Source: Synechococcus sp. CBW1002 (GTDB lineage: Bacteria; Cyanobacteriota; Cyanobacteriia; PCC-6307; Cyanobiaceae). Taken from it: DNA of 64,000 bases. Every line of letters starts with the position of its first letter. Position 1 is the first letter of the stretch. The translations under genes and the position numbers were made by a program. Where the stretch lies: positions 124,001 to 188,000 of the forward strand of contig NZ_CP060398.1 of assembly GCF_015840915.1 (NCBI RefSeq), read 5' to 3'. Under the pieces are notes generated by a model, which was given only the letters and a program-made list of their open reading frames with translations, made no database searches and had not been told where the DNA came from. Below, in pieces: positions 50,188-59,688 of the stretch.

Positions 50188-51515
50188 CCTGGATCCTGCC
50201 GTTGGGCGAGAGCCTGCAGATGGAGGAACTCAGCAGCCCGATGCGAATCCGGCGCGCCCTGGGGGGCGGCACCCAGGGCCAGGTGTTCGCGGTGGAGGTG
50301 GACGGCGAAACTCTGGCTCTGAAGTGGTATCTGCCGGCCTGCCTGGCCCGTGATCCCCAGTTGGCCCGCCGCCTCAGCGACAGCATTCGCGCCACGGCCC
50401 CCAATCAGGATTTCCTCTGGCCGATCGCCCTGCTGCACCCGACCGCCGCCAGCCGTGGGCAGATTCGCTGCCGCGACGCCGGTTTCGGGTATCTGATGGA
50501 CCTGAGACCGGCGGACTACGTGGGCGCCCATGAGCACGTCGCGGGCCGCATCGAGATCAGCCTGCGCTCTGTGCTGCGGGCCTGCTTCTTCCTGGCTGAC
50601 GCCTTCCATGCCCTGCACCTGCGCGGCCTCTGTTACAAGGACATCTCCCTGGGCAACCTGTTCCTCCAACCCGGCAGCGGCCGCATCCTGATCTGCGACA
50701 ACGACAACGTCGATGTGGACGGGCGTGACCCTGGCAGCGTGCTGGGTACGCCCGGGTTCATGGCTCCCGAGGTGCTGCTGGGCCAGGCCTGCCCCGGCGC
50801 CGACAGCGATCTGTTCTCGCTGGCGGTGCTGATCTTCAGGCTGCTCACCCGCCACGATCCCCTGCGGGGACAACGGGAGCTGGCGATTCGCTGCCTCGAT
50901 GAACCCGCCCGCCGCCGCCTCTACGGCGAAGACCCCCTGTTCATCTTTGATCCGGCCGATCCGTCCAACCGACCCGATCCGATCGAGCACACCGCCGCCC
51001 TGATCACCTGGCCGATCTACCCGGAGCGGCTCAAGGACCTGTTCGAGCAGACCTTCTGCCGCGGCCTGCGCCAGCCCAGCCAGCGGGCCCTGACGGGCCA
51101 GTGGCGCCGGGCCCTGTCGATCACCCTGGACCAGCGGCAACTGTGCCGGGCCTGCGGCCAGGAGGTCTTCCCCGACGATCAGAGTGCCAGAACCTGCTGG
51201 AGCTGCGGCTCGCCGCTGCAGCCGGTCCTGCGGCTGCAGCTGGCCCATGGCGAGGTGATCGCCGCACCGGACAACGAGCTGCATCCCCATCACTTCGATG
51301 CCCTCGTACCCGAGAGCCTGCTCACCCCCCTGGCACGGGTGGAGGCCCACCCCGTCGATCCCTCAATCGTGGGGCTGCGCAACCTCTCGCCGGAACTCTG
51401 GAGCGTGGAGCTGATCGACGGCGCCGTGGTGCCGTTGCAACCCCAAAAAACCTGTAATCTCGCGCCCGTGCGACGGCTCACCACGCCGGCCGGGGCGATC
51501 ACGGTGCTGCGCTGA
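50184..51515 (+). CDS. Ser/Thr protein kinase-like protein with C-terminal zinc ribbon
   Basis: The 443 residues have a kinase fold: glycine loop GGGTQGQVF (27-35), Lys47 in LALKWY, catalytic loop YKDISLGNLF with Asp153 and Asn158, metal motif ICDNDNV with Asp172 in place of DFG, and GTPGFMAPE (188-196). The usual HRD is YKD. A four-Cys zinc ribbon follows (CRAC at 321, CWSC at 338). The C-terminal 100 residues are of unknown type. Catalytic residues are kept, so activity is likely. Kinases with zinc ribbons occur with vWA and PP2C genes in tellurite-resistance-type TerY triads, and both follow here. Confidence 0.88.
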   Translation: MTWILPLGESLQMEELSSPMRIRRALGGGTQGQVFAVEVDGETLALKWYLPACLARDPQLARRLSDSIRATAPNQDFLWPIALLHPTAASRGQIRCRDAGFGYLMDLRPADYVGAHEHVAGRIEISLRSVLRACFFLADAFHALHLRGLCYKDISLGNLFLQPGSGRILICDNDNVDVDGRDPGSVLGTPGFMAPEVLLGQACPGADSDLFSLAVLIFRLLTRHDPLRGQRELAIRCLDEPARRRLYGEDPLFIFDPADPSNRPDPIEHTAALITWPIYPERLKDLFEQTFCRGLRQPSQRALTGQWRRALSITLDQRQLCRACGQEVFPDDQSARTCWSCGSPLQPVLRLQLAHGEVIAAPDNELHPHHFDALVPESLLTPLARVEAHPVDPSIVGLRNLSPELWSVELIDGAVVPLQPQKTCNLAPVRRLTTPAGAITVLR

Positions 51516-51535
51516 CCCCTGGCCCGTAGTGCCCC

Positions 51536-52273
51536 ATGCCCTTCCCCAACGTTCGCCTCGCCAACCGACCGCTCCACTTCCTCTACCTGTGCGACTGCTC
51601 CGGTTCGATGGCAGCCCAGGGCAAGATGCAGGCGCTCAACCAGGCGATCCGCCAGTCGCTGCCGGGCATGGCCGAGGTAGCCCGGCAGAACCCGGAAGCC
51701 CGGCTGTTGGTGCGGGCGGTGCGCTTCGCCGACCAGGCCCGCTGGCACATCGCCGAGCCCACGCCAGTGGAGCAGCTCAGCTGGATCGACCTTGAGGCCG
51801 GCGGCGTGACCGCCATGGGCGAGGCCCTGGAACTGGTGGCGGCCGCCCTGCAGACGCCACCGATGGAGGAACGGGCTCTGCCGCCGGTGCTGGTGCTGAT
51901 TTCCGACGGCCAACCGACCGATGATTTCGATCGCGGCCTGCGCACGTTGATCCGCCAGCCCTGGGCCCAGAAGGCGGTGCGGCTGGCGATTGCCCTCGGC
52001 CACGACGCCGATCTGGAGGTGCTGCAGCAGTTCATCGGCCAGGATCCCGGCGGCAGCGGCCGATCAGCGCGACGCCCGCTGCAGGCCGGCAACGCCACCT
52101 CCCTGGCCCAGTACATCCAGTGGGCTTCCACGGCCGTGGTGAACGCCGCCTCCATGCCCGCCAGCCGCATGGTGCCGTCGGCAGAGGCCGCAGCCCCGGG
52201 CCCCATCCCCCTGCCGGATCTGCCTCCGACCGTGCTCGATCCCACCGACGATGTCGGTCCCCTGGTGTGGTGA
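51536..52273 (+). CDS. TerY-like von Willebrand factor A domain protein
   Basis: The 245 residues form a vWA domain with a complete metal-ion-dependent adhesion site: DCSGS (Asp20, Ser22, Ser24), Thr91 in GGVTAMGEAL, and Asp123 in LISDGQPTDD. The pattern resembles TerY/COG4245. The last 60 residues are a Pro/Ala-rich tail. It has no signal or membrane segment. It starts 20 bases after the kinase-like gene and ends in a GTGA overlap with the phosphatase. In known TerY triads the vWA protein is thought to be a scaffold or substrate. Confidence 0.9.
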   Translation: MPFPNVRLANRPLHFLYLCDCSGSMAAQGKMQALNQAIRQSLPGMAEVARQNPEARLLVRAVRFADQARWHIAEPTPVEQLSWIDLEAGGVTAMGEALELVAAALQTPPMEERALPPVLVLISDGQPTDDFDRGLRTLIRQPWAQKAVRLAIALGHDADLEVLQQFIGQDPGGSGRSARRPLQAGNATSLAQYIQWASTAVVNAASMPASRMVPSAEAAAPGPIPLPDLPPTVLDPTDDVGPLVW

Positions 52274-53859
52274 CCCCCTGGCAGCCGGCCAGGATCTGCA
52301 GCCGCCCCGGAGCAGCCCACCAACGCCGCGGCCAGGTCTGTCAGGACGGGAGCGCGGCCATCGAACTGCGTAGCCTCGATGGCCTGCCCGTGAAGGTGAT
52401 GGCCGTGGCCGATGGCCATGGTGGCGCCCGGTACCACCGCAGCGACATCGGCAGCCGCCTCGCCTGCACAGCCGCCCTGACGGCCGTGGCCGCCACGCTG
52501 GAGACCAGCCGTCTGGCCGACAGTGCCGCTGGCCAGCCGATGGAGCAGTGGCGACGGTGGCTGCAACAGGCGTTGCCGCTGGCCATTCTCTCCACCTGGC
52601 GAGAAGCGGTGGAGGCCGACCGGGCCAGGCGGCCGGAGCCAGACAACCCAGCGGGACAGGAGGGCGTCCCCGCACTGGAAAGCGCAGCGGCGCAAGACTG
52701 GCTGGCCTATGGCACCACCCTGGGGCTGGTGGTGCTGACACCGCACTGGTGGGGCCACACCGGACTGGGCGACTGGGACCTGGTGCGGGTGGATGCCCAG
52801 GGCGTCGCCGTGCTGCTGGACGAGGAAGCGGACGACCCAGCCTCACCGGGGGAAGCCACCGGCAGCCTCTGCCTGCCCGACGCCGCCTCGCTGTTTGCGT
52901 CGCGCTCCGGGCTGCACCGGCTCGACAGCCCCCAGGCGCGCTTCGCCCTGCTGCTCAGCACCGATGGACTGCGCAAGTCCTGCGCCACGGATCCTGACTT
53001 CCTGGCACTTGCTGCGTTCCTGGTGAGCGCAGTCCAAGCCGGATCGACGACTCCGGCCCATGCGTTGGATCAAGCGGCCGCACCGGCAGACGCTCCAGAG
53101 GCAAGCCAGGAGTCCACTGAGCTTCCCAGCCTGCTGGATCGCATCAGCCGCGAGGGCAGCGGCGACGATGTGAGCGTGGCCATGACCTGGTTCGAGCCTG
53201 AGGGGTCGCTCGCGGCTGAACCGGTCAATCCTGAGCGAACAAAGCCTGTGCAACGGAGGGCGGAGCAAGCAACCGCTGAGCCAACACCCGCGGCAACCGC
53301 AACGGCGAAACCAACAACGGTTCAGCCAGAAGCTTCTCAGCCAGCCAACGAAACCGCCGATGCTCCTGATGTTGGTTCCTCTGCCGTCGCCGGCAAGGGG
53401 CGACCATCCACTCCACGCCTCCTGCTGGGTCTCAGTCTGGGTCTGGCAGGAGCGCTGGCTCTGTTGAGCTCCTTGGGGCTGCTGGGGCAGCGGTCCCCAC
53501 CGAGGCCTGCCACGCCCCTGAAAATGGAGCCTTCTTCCCCTGAGTCCCTGCCACCTGAGCCAGTCCGTCAGTTGGTCCAGACACTCTGCCAGGGTTCACC
53601 GGCATCGATCCGAGGCACCCTGCGCAACCGCCGCGCCCAGTTCGAGGGGCTGGGGCGGGGCACAATCGCTCCAGATCTGCTCAACGCATCCAGCACCAGC
53701 GATCCCCTCGGCGCCCTGATCGCGGCCAGCTTCGATCCGGCGCAGCGCACGATGGTGCGCGGATCAGCCCTTCAGGCTCTGGGCGCCTGTGCAGCGTTGC
53801 AGTCCGCCTTGCAGGAGCAATGGCAGCAGACCATGCCCAGCCCATCCCCATCCCGCTGA
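52270..53859 (+). CDS. PP2C-type Ser/Thr phosphatase with membrane segment
   Basis: The 529 residues start at a GTG that overlaps the vWA stop by four bases. PP2C motifs are Asp26 in QVCQDG, VADGHGG (metal-binding Asp48), YGTTLGLVV, GDWD, LLSTDGL and GDDVSVAM, so the metal site is complete. The phosphatase spans about residues 10-350. It includes charged and Pro-rich insertions. A low-complexity Ala/Thr/Pro linker, a membrane segment (about 384-406, LLLGLSLGLAGALALLSSLGLLG) and a C-terminal domain of about 100 residues follow. It would remove phosphates placed by the kinase. Confidence 0.9.
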   Translation: MTPWQPARICSRPGAAHQRRGQVCQDGSAAIELRSLDGLPVKVMAVADGHGGARYHRSDIGSRLACTAALTAVAATLETSRLADSAAGQPMEQWRRWLQQALPLAILSTWREAVEADRARRPEPDNPAGQEGVPALESAAAQDWLAYGTTLGLVVLTPHWWGHTGLGDWDLVRVDAQGVAVLLDEEADDPASPGEATGSLCLPDAASLFASRSGLHRLDSPQARFALLLSTDGLRKSCATDPDFLALAAFLVSAVQAGSTTPAHALDQAAAPADAPEASQESTELPSLLDRISREGSGDDVSVAMTWFEPEGSLAAEPVNPERTKPVQRRAEQATAEPTPAATATAKPTTVQPEASQPANETADAPDVGSSAVAGKGRPSTPRLLLGLSLGLAGALALLSSLGLLGQRSPPRPATPLKMEPSSPESLPPEPVRQLVQTLCQGSPASIRGTLRNRRAQFEGLGRGTIAPDLLNASSTSDPLGALIAASFDPAQRTMVRGSALQALGACAALQSALQEQWQQTMPSPSPSR

Positions 53860-53869
53860 TCCGCCTGCC

Positions 53870-54928
53870 ATGAACGACTACCAGCTCGGGGCCGCCCTGC
53901 GGGAGCGGGTGCTGCAGCTTCGTTCCCAGAACCTGCCGATCGAGGGCCGTCGTCTGCAGGGGCTGGTGGGTGACCTCTGCGGCAGTGAGCAGACCGCCCT
54001 GCTGCCGGCACTGCGCCATCTGGTGTTGTCCGCCGCCTTCCACAGCGGTGCGAGCCAGGCCAGGCCCCTGGCGGATCCGCGCCTGGCGGCCCGGCTGATG
54101 GCGGAACTGCGCGAGGTGTTCGCCGTCACGATCTGTGCCCGCATGGAGGGGGTGGTACTGGGCCTGCTGGCCCTGCCAGGGCCGATGACCCCTTCAGGCT
54201 CAGAGGCGGCACCCCATCCAGGCGTGCCCCGGCAAACCGCTGCTGTGCCAGTGGCGGTAGCAGCGGTGCCCGTAGAGGTATCAGCCGTTCAACCGCCCGT
54301 GGTGCCACAGATGCCGCCTGCGGCACCAGCCGCCGAGGATGTCTATGCGGTGGAGGCACCGAGGGCATCAGGCGGCAGCCGGGGCCTCGTGGCCTTCCTG
54401 GCCTTTCTCACCGGCAGCCTCAGCGTGGCACTGGTGGCCGTGGTGCTGTGGATGCACCAGTCGGCGCAGCAGAGCGCCCTGCAACCGAGCGCGCCGGTGG
54501 TGCGCCAACCGGTGGCACCCCCTACCCCCGCACCTGTAAGCCAGCCTGAGCCCCCCCAGGTGCCAGAGCTGCCCGAACCTGAACCCACTCCTGAGGCCGC
54601 CACGGCGGAGCAGGCCATGGAGAGCATCCGCAGCCTCTACGAGAGCCTCAGCCGCAAAGATTTCGAGCAGGCCCGTCAGTGGTTTGCCGGCGCGGCAGCC
54701 GACCAGTTCGACGCCGCCTTCTTCGAGCAGTTCCAACAGGTGACCGTGTCGGATCTGCAGACCACCGGCAGCAATGGCAGCAGCCTCACCCTCGATGGGG
54801 TGGTGACCTTCGTCTACCCGGATGGCACCAGCCAGAGCGAGACACGCAGCTTCACGGTGGACACCGCCACCTCGCCGGCCCTGATCACGAACAGTGCCTT
54901 CGTTCGGGTGCTGCAGGCGCGCCGGTGA
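53870..54928 (+). CDS. Membrane-anchored protein with a C-terminal NTF2-like domain
   Basis: The 352 residues begin with a helical cytosolic domain (about 1-105, MNDYQLGAALRERVLQLRSQ). A Pro/Val/Ala linker and one membrane segment (172-195) follow. After them comes a Pro-rich stretch and a domain of about 100 residues (EQAMESIRSLYESLSRKDFEQARQWF) that resembles an NTF2/SnoaL-like cone fold; that match is by eye. Such domains occur on the far side of the membrane in some kinases and may sense a ligand. It lies 10 bases after the phosphatase and is the last gene of the operon. Confidence 0.75.
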   Translation: MNDYQLGAALRERVLQLRSQNLPIEGRRLQGLVGDLCGSEQTALLPALRHLVLSAAFHSGASQARPLADPRLAARLMAELREVFAVTICARMEGVVLGLLALPGPMTPSGSEAAPHPGVPRQTAAVPVAVAAVPVEVSAVQPPVVPQMPPAAPAAEDVYAVEAPRASGGSRGLVAFLAFLTGSLSVALVAVVLWMHQSAQQSALQPSAPVVRQPVAPPTPAPVSQPEPPQVPELPEPEPTPEAATAEQAMESIRSLYESLSRKDFEQARQWFAGAAADQFDAAFFEQFQQVTVSDLQTTGSNGSSLTLDGVVTFVYPDGTSQSETRSFTVDTATSPALITNSAFVRVLQARR

Positions 54929-55008
54929 TTCCAAAGCTCTGAATCAAGACCTCTGAATTCAGAACCCTGTATCCAAAGCTGATGCCAGCCCGGTGAAGCA
55001 AGGTCCCG

Positions 55009-55052
55009 AAAAAATCCCGTGATGGAACCCTGGCAGGGTTCCATCACGGGAT
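55009..55052 (-). terminator. Terminator with a perfect 18-bp stem
   Basis: ATCCCGTGATGGAACCCT at 55014-55031 and its exact complement at 55035-55052 surround a 3-base loop. On the minus strand six T residues follow the stem (55014-55009, the first also the end of the stem), so it ends transcription of the PSRP-3 gene. Read in the other direction it faces the end of the kinase operon. Confidence 0.9.
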
Positions 55053-55093
55053 GCGGGACATCGTCAATGCCCAAGGAAACTCCAGCGGAAGGA

Positions 55094-55645
<552 letters not shown>

Positions 55646-55696
55646 TCAAACAATTAACCTACCAGTCCCCAAGGCGCGACCGGCTCGATCCCGCCC

Positions 55697-56356
55697 ATGA
55701 CGCTGCGCCTGTTCCTCGATTCCGCCGACCCCAGCGACTGGGAGGCGTGGCTGCCCAGCGGGCTGTTCTTTGGGATCACCACCAATCCCAGCCTGCTGAA
55801 AAAGGCCGGCCAGCCCTGCGATCTGGACCATCTGCGCCAGCTCAGCCGCCGCGCCCTGGAGCTGCTGCCCCAGGAACTGCATCTGCAGGCCTGGGGCAGC
55901 AGCACCGCCGACCTGGTGCGCCGTGGCACTGCCCTGCATGCCATTGCACCAGACCAGATCGTCGTGAAAGTACCGGTGACCGCCACCGGTGCTGCGGCAG
56001 CGAAACAGCTGATCAGCCAGGCCATCCCCGTCACGTTCACCGCCTGTTACGAGCCGGCCCAGGTGTTGATCGCCGCCGCCCTGGGAGCCCGTTACATCGC
56101 CCCCTACCTCGGCCGCATCAGTGACCTGGGACGCGATGGTCACGCCGAGCTGATCACCATGCAGCGCTGCCTCGATGGCGTGGGCTCTGGCGTGAGGCTC
56201 CTGGTGGCCAGCCTCCGCCAGGCCAGCGATCTGACCCGCCTGGCGGAGGCAGGGATGACCACCTTCACCATGGGCCCAGCCATCGCCGCAGGGCTGTTCG
56301 CCAGTGAAGCCACCGAAGCCGCCGCCGCCCAGTTCGAGCAGGATGCGATCGCCTGA
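55697..56356 (+). CDS. Transaldolase-family protein (TalC/Fsa size)
   Basis: The 219 residues have the length of the small transaldolases and fructose-6-phosphate aldolases. Motifs are LFLDSADPSDWEAWLPSGLFFGITTNPSLLKKAG, IVVKVPVTATG with the Schiff-base Lys, and PVTFTACYEPAQVLIAAALGARYIAPYLGR. A larger canonical transaldolase is usual elsewhere in cyanobacteria, so the substrate is uncertain: transaldolase or Fsa-type aldolase. The next gene starts 13 bases later. Confidence 0.88.
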   Translation: MTLRLFLDSADPSDWEAWLPSGLFFGITTNPSLLKKAGQPCDLDHLRQLSRRALELLPQELHLQAWGSSTADLVRRGTALHAIAPDQIVVKVPVTATGAAAAKQLISQAIPVTFTACYEPAQVLIAAALGARYIAPYLGRISDLGRDGHAELITMQRCLDGVGSGVRLLVASLRQASDLTRLAEAGMTTFTMGPAIAAGLFASEATEAAAAQFEQDAIA

Positions 56357-56369
56357 TCGGCACCGCCTG

Positions 56370-57170
56370 ATGTCCCCCCGTGCCGTTCTGCTCTTCGACA
56401 TCGACGGTGTGATCCGGGATGTCGGCGGCAGTTATCGGCGCGCCATCGTGGAAACGGTGCACCAGTTCAGCGGCCAGCGCCCTGAGCCCGGTGCCATCGA
56501 CACCCTCAAAAGTGAAGGCTGCTGGAACAACGACTGGGAAGCCTCGCTGGAGCTGCTGCGCCGCTCAGGTCATACCCCGCTCCCAGCCTTCGAAGCCCTG
56601 GTGGACGTGTTTGGCGGCTTCTACTTCGGTGGCGACCCCGAGGGGGATTCCAGTCTGTGGCAGGGGTTCATCGGCAGCGAACCGCTGCTGGTGGAATCTG
56701 ATTTCTTTGCTGCGCTGACCAGGGCCAACGTGGCCTGGGGCTTCGTGAGCGGTGCGGAGCCCCCGTCCTGCCGCTACGTGCTGGAGACACGGCTGGGGCT
56801 GCGCGAGCCCCCTCTGATCGCCATGGGCCAGGCTCCCGACAAGCCCGACCCCACGGGCCTGCTGCTGCTTGCCAGCCAGCTCACGGGCGCAGCGCTGGAT
56901 CAGGCGAGTCCGCCGATCGCCTACCTGGGCGACACCGTGGCGGATGTTCTCACCGTGCAGCGGGCTCGGCAGCACTGCCCTGCTGTCCGCTTCCTCAGCC
57001 TGGCCGTCGCCCCACCCCACCTGCAGGTCCCGGAAGCCATCGACCTCCGAGCTGCCTACGAAGCCCGGCTGATCGAAGCCGGAGCCGATGTGGTGCTGCC
57101 CTGCACCAGGGCCCTCGAACCCGAAGCCCTGTTGCGCTGGCTCAGCGCTCCATCGCCGCCGGCGCCTTGA
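56370..57170 (+). CDS. HAD-superfamily hydrolase, TIGR01548-like
   Basis: The 266 residues have the HAD phosphatase pattern: VLLFDIDGVIRDV with two catalytic Asp, WGFVSGAEP for motif II, the Lys of PDKPDPTGLLLL for motif III, and AYLGDTVADVL for the acidic motif IV. The cap domain is between about residues 15 and 120. The family is similar to TIGR01548 as I recall it, but the substrate is unknown. ATG at 56370 is used. Its last 29 bases overlap the end of pepP on the other strand. Confidence 0.83.
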   Translation: MSPRAVLLFDIDGVIRDVGGSYRRAIVETVHQFSGQRPEPGAIDTLKSEGCWNNDWEASLELLRRSGHTPLPAFEALVDVFGGFYFGGDPEGDSSLWQGFIGSEPLLVESDFFAALTRANVAWGFVSGAEPPSCRYVLETRLGLREPPLIAMGQAPDKPDPTGLLLLASQLTGAALDQASPPIAYLGDTVADVLTVQRARQHCPAVRFLSLAVAPPHLQVPEAIDLRAAYEARLIEAGADVVLPCTRALEPEALLRWLSAPSPPAP

Positions 57171-58473
57171 GAGCAGCAGCCGTGAGGACCTCGTGGCCCT
57201 GCTCCGTCACCGCCACGTCATCCTCGATGCGGATGCCGATCCCCTTCCAACGCTCCTCGATCGCCGGCTGGCCATCCGGCACCGGCAACCGATCGCTCAC
57301 GTACAACCCCGGCTCCACGGTGAGCACCATGCCGGGCTCGAGCGCCACTGGATGCTCGCCGAGCCGGTAGGCGCCCACATCGTGCACATCCAGGCCGAGC
57401 CAGTGGCCGGTGCGGTGCATGTAGAGATGGCGGTAGGCGCCCTGCTCGATCACGCTGTCGGCCGAGCCCCGCAGCAGGCCCAGCTCCAGCAGGCCCTCCA
57501 CCAGCACCCGCACCGCCGTGTCGTGGACCTGTTCGGCGGTGGCCTCCGGCCGCACCACCGCCACGGCCGCCTCCTGGGCCGCCAGCACCAGCTCGTAGAG
57601 GGCCCGTTGCTCGGCGCTGAAGCGGCCGCCCACCGGAAAGGTGCGGGTGATGTCGCCGTTGTAGTAGTCGCCCAGGCTGCAGCCGGCATCGATCAGCAGC
57701 AGGTCGCCATCCCGCAGCTCGGCGGCATTGGCGGTGTAATGCAACACGCAGGCGTTGTCGCCGCCGGCGACGATCGAGCCGTAGGCCGCTCCGCGCGCGC
57801 CCCGTTCGAGGAAGTGCTGCTCGATCACCGCCTGAACCTGCCGCTCCAGCAGGCCCGGCCGCGTCACCCGGCGAGCCAGTTCGTGGGCTTCGGCGGAGAT
57901 CCGCGCCGCTTCCCGCAGCCGCTCCAGTTCCTCGGGGCTCTTGCGCAGGCGCAACTCATGCAGCATCGGACAGGGGGCGACCAGCCCCAGGGCGGCGCTG
58001 CCGGTGCGGGGGGCCCGATCCAGCTGATGGGCCCAGGCCTGCAGCACCAGCGGCTCCACCGTGGGATGCCGCCCCACCCGGAAAGCGATGCCCTCGGCAC
58101 CCTTGAGGTAGTCGGCCAGCCGCTGGGGCAGCTCGGCGATCGGATGGGCCCGGTCAGCACCGAAGCGCTCCACCGCCCCCTCACAACCCCAGCGGAAGCC
58201 GTTCCAGACTTCAGCGGTGGGATCCTTCGGCTCCACGAAGAGCACGAAGGGATGCTCGGGGCAATGGGGCAGGAACAGGGCCACCGCCCCGGGCTCATCG
58301 AAGCCGGTGAGATACCAGAAATCACTGTTCTGGCGGAAGGCATGCTCCACATCGGCGTGGTGCGTCGCCAGGGAGGAGGCCGGGATCACCGCCGCCACGC
58401 CACCGAGGCGGTGCAGGAAGCGTCCGCGCCGCTCCGCATAGGCCGCGGCGTCAATCGGAGGCGGGCTGGCCAT
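57142..58473 (-). CDS. pepP: Xaa-Pro aminopeptidase
   Basis: PepP removes N-terminal residues that precede proline, using two manganese ions. The 443 residues have an N-terminal domain (YAERRGRFLHRLG, HAFRQNSDFWYLTGFDEPGA) and a pita-bread catalytic domain. Metal ligands are in LLIDAGCSLGDYYNGDITRTFP (two Asp), HRTGHWLGLDVHD (His), VEPGLY (Glu) and IRIEDDVAVT (Glu). ATG at 58473 gives the expected start; the upstream ATG at 58536 is unlikely. It is divergent from the CNNM-type gene. Confidence 0.95.
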   Translation of the reverse strand: MASPPPIDAAAYAERRGRFLHRLGGVAAVIPASSLATHHADVEHAFRQNSDFWYLTGFDEPGAVALFLPHCPEHPFVLFVEPKDPTAEVWNGFRWGCEGAVERFGADRAHPIAELPQRLADYLKGAEGIAFRVGRHPTVEPLVLQAWAHQLDRAPRTGSAALGLVAPCPMLHELRLRKSPEELERLREAARISAEAHELARRVTRPGLLERQVQAVIEQHFLERGARGAAYGSIVAGGDNACVLHYTANAAELRDGDLLLIDAGCSLGDYYNGDITRTFPVGGRFSAEQRALYELVLAAQEAAVAVVRPEATAEQVHDTAVRVLVEGLLELGLLRGSADSVIEQGAYRHLYMHRTGHWLGLDVHDVGAYRLGEHPVALEPGMVLTVEPGLYVSDRLPVPDGQPAIEERWKGIGIRIEDDVAVTEQGHEVLTAAALKAPAAMER

Positions 58474-58647
58474 GGGCGGCGGAACGGCTCGACAGCCAGA
58501 AGTTGGAACAGCCGGTTTAATACAGAGACCGCGCAAGTTGCGTGCCTTGGGCCCGGAACGGCCAGCACGCTTCCCGGTTGTTGACGCCGCCCCTGCGATC
58601 GCTCACCTCTCCACCACCTCCGTCCCCCCCCACGCGCCCGTCGCCGG

Positions 58648-59688
58648 ATGAACGATTACCTCGTCCTCGGCGTGTTGGTGGTGGTGATGCTGCTGGGCTC
58701 GGCGGTGTGCTCCGGTGTCGAGGCCGCCCTGCTCACCGTGAGCCCGATCCGGGTGCATGAGCTGGCCCATCGTCCTCGGCCATCCGGCAGCGCCCGCCGC
58801 CTTGAGCAGCTGCGCAACCGCCTGGGCCGCACCCTGTCGGTGCTGGTGATCGTCAACAACACCTTCAACATCTTCGGCAGCCTGATGGTGGGCGGCTTCG
58901 CCAGCTGGGTGTTCAGCCGCCACAACATCGATCCCGTCGCCCTGCCGCTGTTCTCGGTGGGGCTCACCCTGCTGGTCATCCTGCTGGGCGAGATCCTGCC
59001 CAAGGCCCTCGGCAGCCGGCTGGCGCTGCCGGTCTCCCTGGCCAGCGCGCAGAGCCTGACGCTGCTCCTGAAGCTGATGCTGCCCCTGGTGCTGGTGCTG
59101 GAACGCCTGCTGCCTGGCATCAGCGATGAGAATGAGCTCAACACCGACGAAGAGGAAATCCGACTGCTGGCCAGGCTCGGCTCCCAGAAAGGGCAGATCG
59201 AGGCCGACGAGGCCGCCATGATCGCCAAGGTGTTCCAGCTCAATGACCTCACCGCCAGGGATCTGATGGTGCCGCGGGTGGCGGCCCCCACCCTGCAGGG
59301 CCAGGCCAGCCTCGAGAGTCTGCGGTCCAACCTGCTGTCCAACCCGGCCTCCTGGTGGGTGGTGCTGGGCGAGGAGGTCGATGAGGTGCTGGGGGTGGCA
59401 AACCGCGAACGGCTGCTCAGTGCCCTGTTGCAGCAGGAAGGCGCGATGACCGCCGCCGAGCTGTGCGAGCCGGTGGAATACGTGCCGGAGATGATTCGCG
59501 CCGATCGGCTGCTCACCGGCTTCCGGCGGAACAGCAGCGGCATCCGCGTGGTGGTGGATGAATTCGGTGGCTTCGTGGGGGTGATCGGCGCCGATGCGGT
59601 GCTGGCGGTGCTGGCCGGCTGGTGGCGCCGCCCCCAGACCGGTGGGGACAACCTCGCCCTCAACGTGGAGCAGGAACAGCCGTCATGA
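58648..59688 (+). CDS. CNNM transmembrane / CBS-domain protein
   Basis: The 346 residues belong to the family once called hemolysin-like, related to CorC and CNNM magnesium transport proteins. About four membrane segments are seen (LGVLVVVMLLGSAVCSGVEAALL; TLSVLVIVNNTFNIFGSLMVGGF; LFSVGLTLLVILLGEILPKALGS; LLLKLMLPLVLVLERLL). A CBS pair with MVPRVAAPTLQ near residue 210 follows, ending near VVVDEFGGFVGVI. The C-terminal CorC domain is missing. Ion transport is inferred from the family. The stop overlaps the GTPase start by four bases (ATGA). Confidence 0.88.
   Translation: MNDYLVLGVLVVVMLLGSAVCSGVEAALLTVSPIRVHELAHRPRPSGSARRLEQLRNRLGRTLSVLVIVNNTFNIFGSLMVGGFASWVFSRHNIDPVALPLFSVGLTLLVILLGEILPKALGSRLALPVSLASAQSLTLLLKLMLPLVLVLERLLPGISDENELNTDEEEIRLLARLGSQKGQIEADEAAMIAKVFQLNDLTARDLMVPRVAAPTLQGQASLESLRSNLLSNPASWWVVLGEEVDEVLGVANRERLLSALLQQEGAMTAAELCEPVEYVPEMIRADRLLTGFRRNSSGIRVVVDEFGGFVGVIGADAVLAVLAGWWRRPQTGGDNLALNVEQEQPS

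Noticed and set aside
49091-54928. Type VI secretion regulatory cassette (PpkA/PppA/Fha)
   Set aside because: The kinase-phosphatase-FHA combination is similar, but no secretion structural genes are seen nearby and the vWA and zinc-ribbon parts fit a TerY-type triad better.
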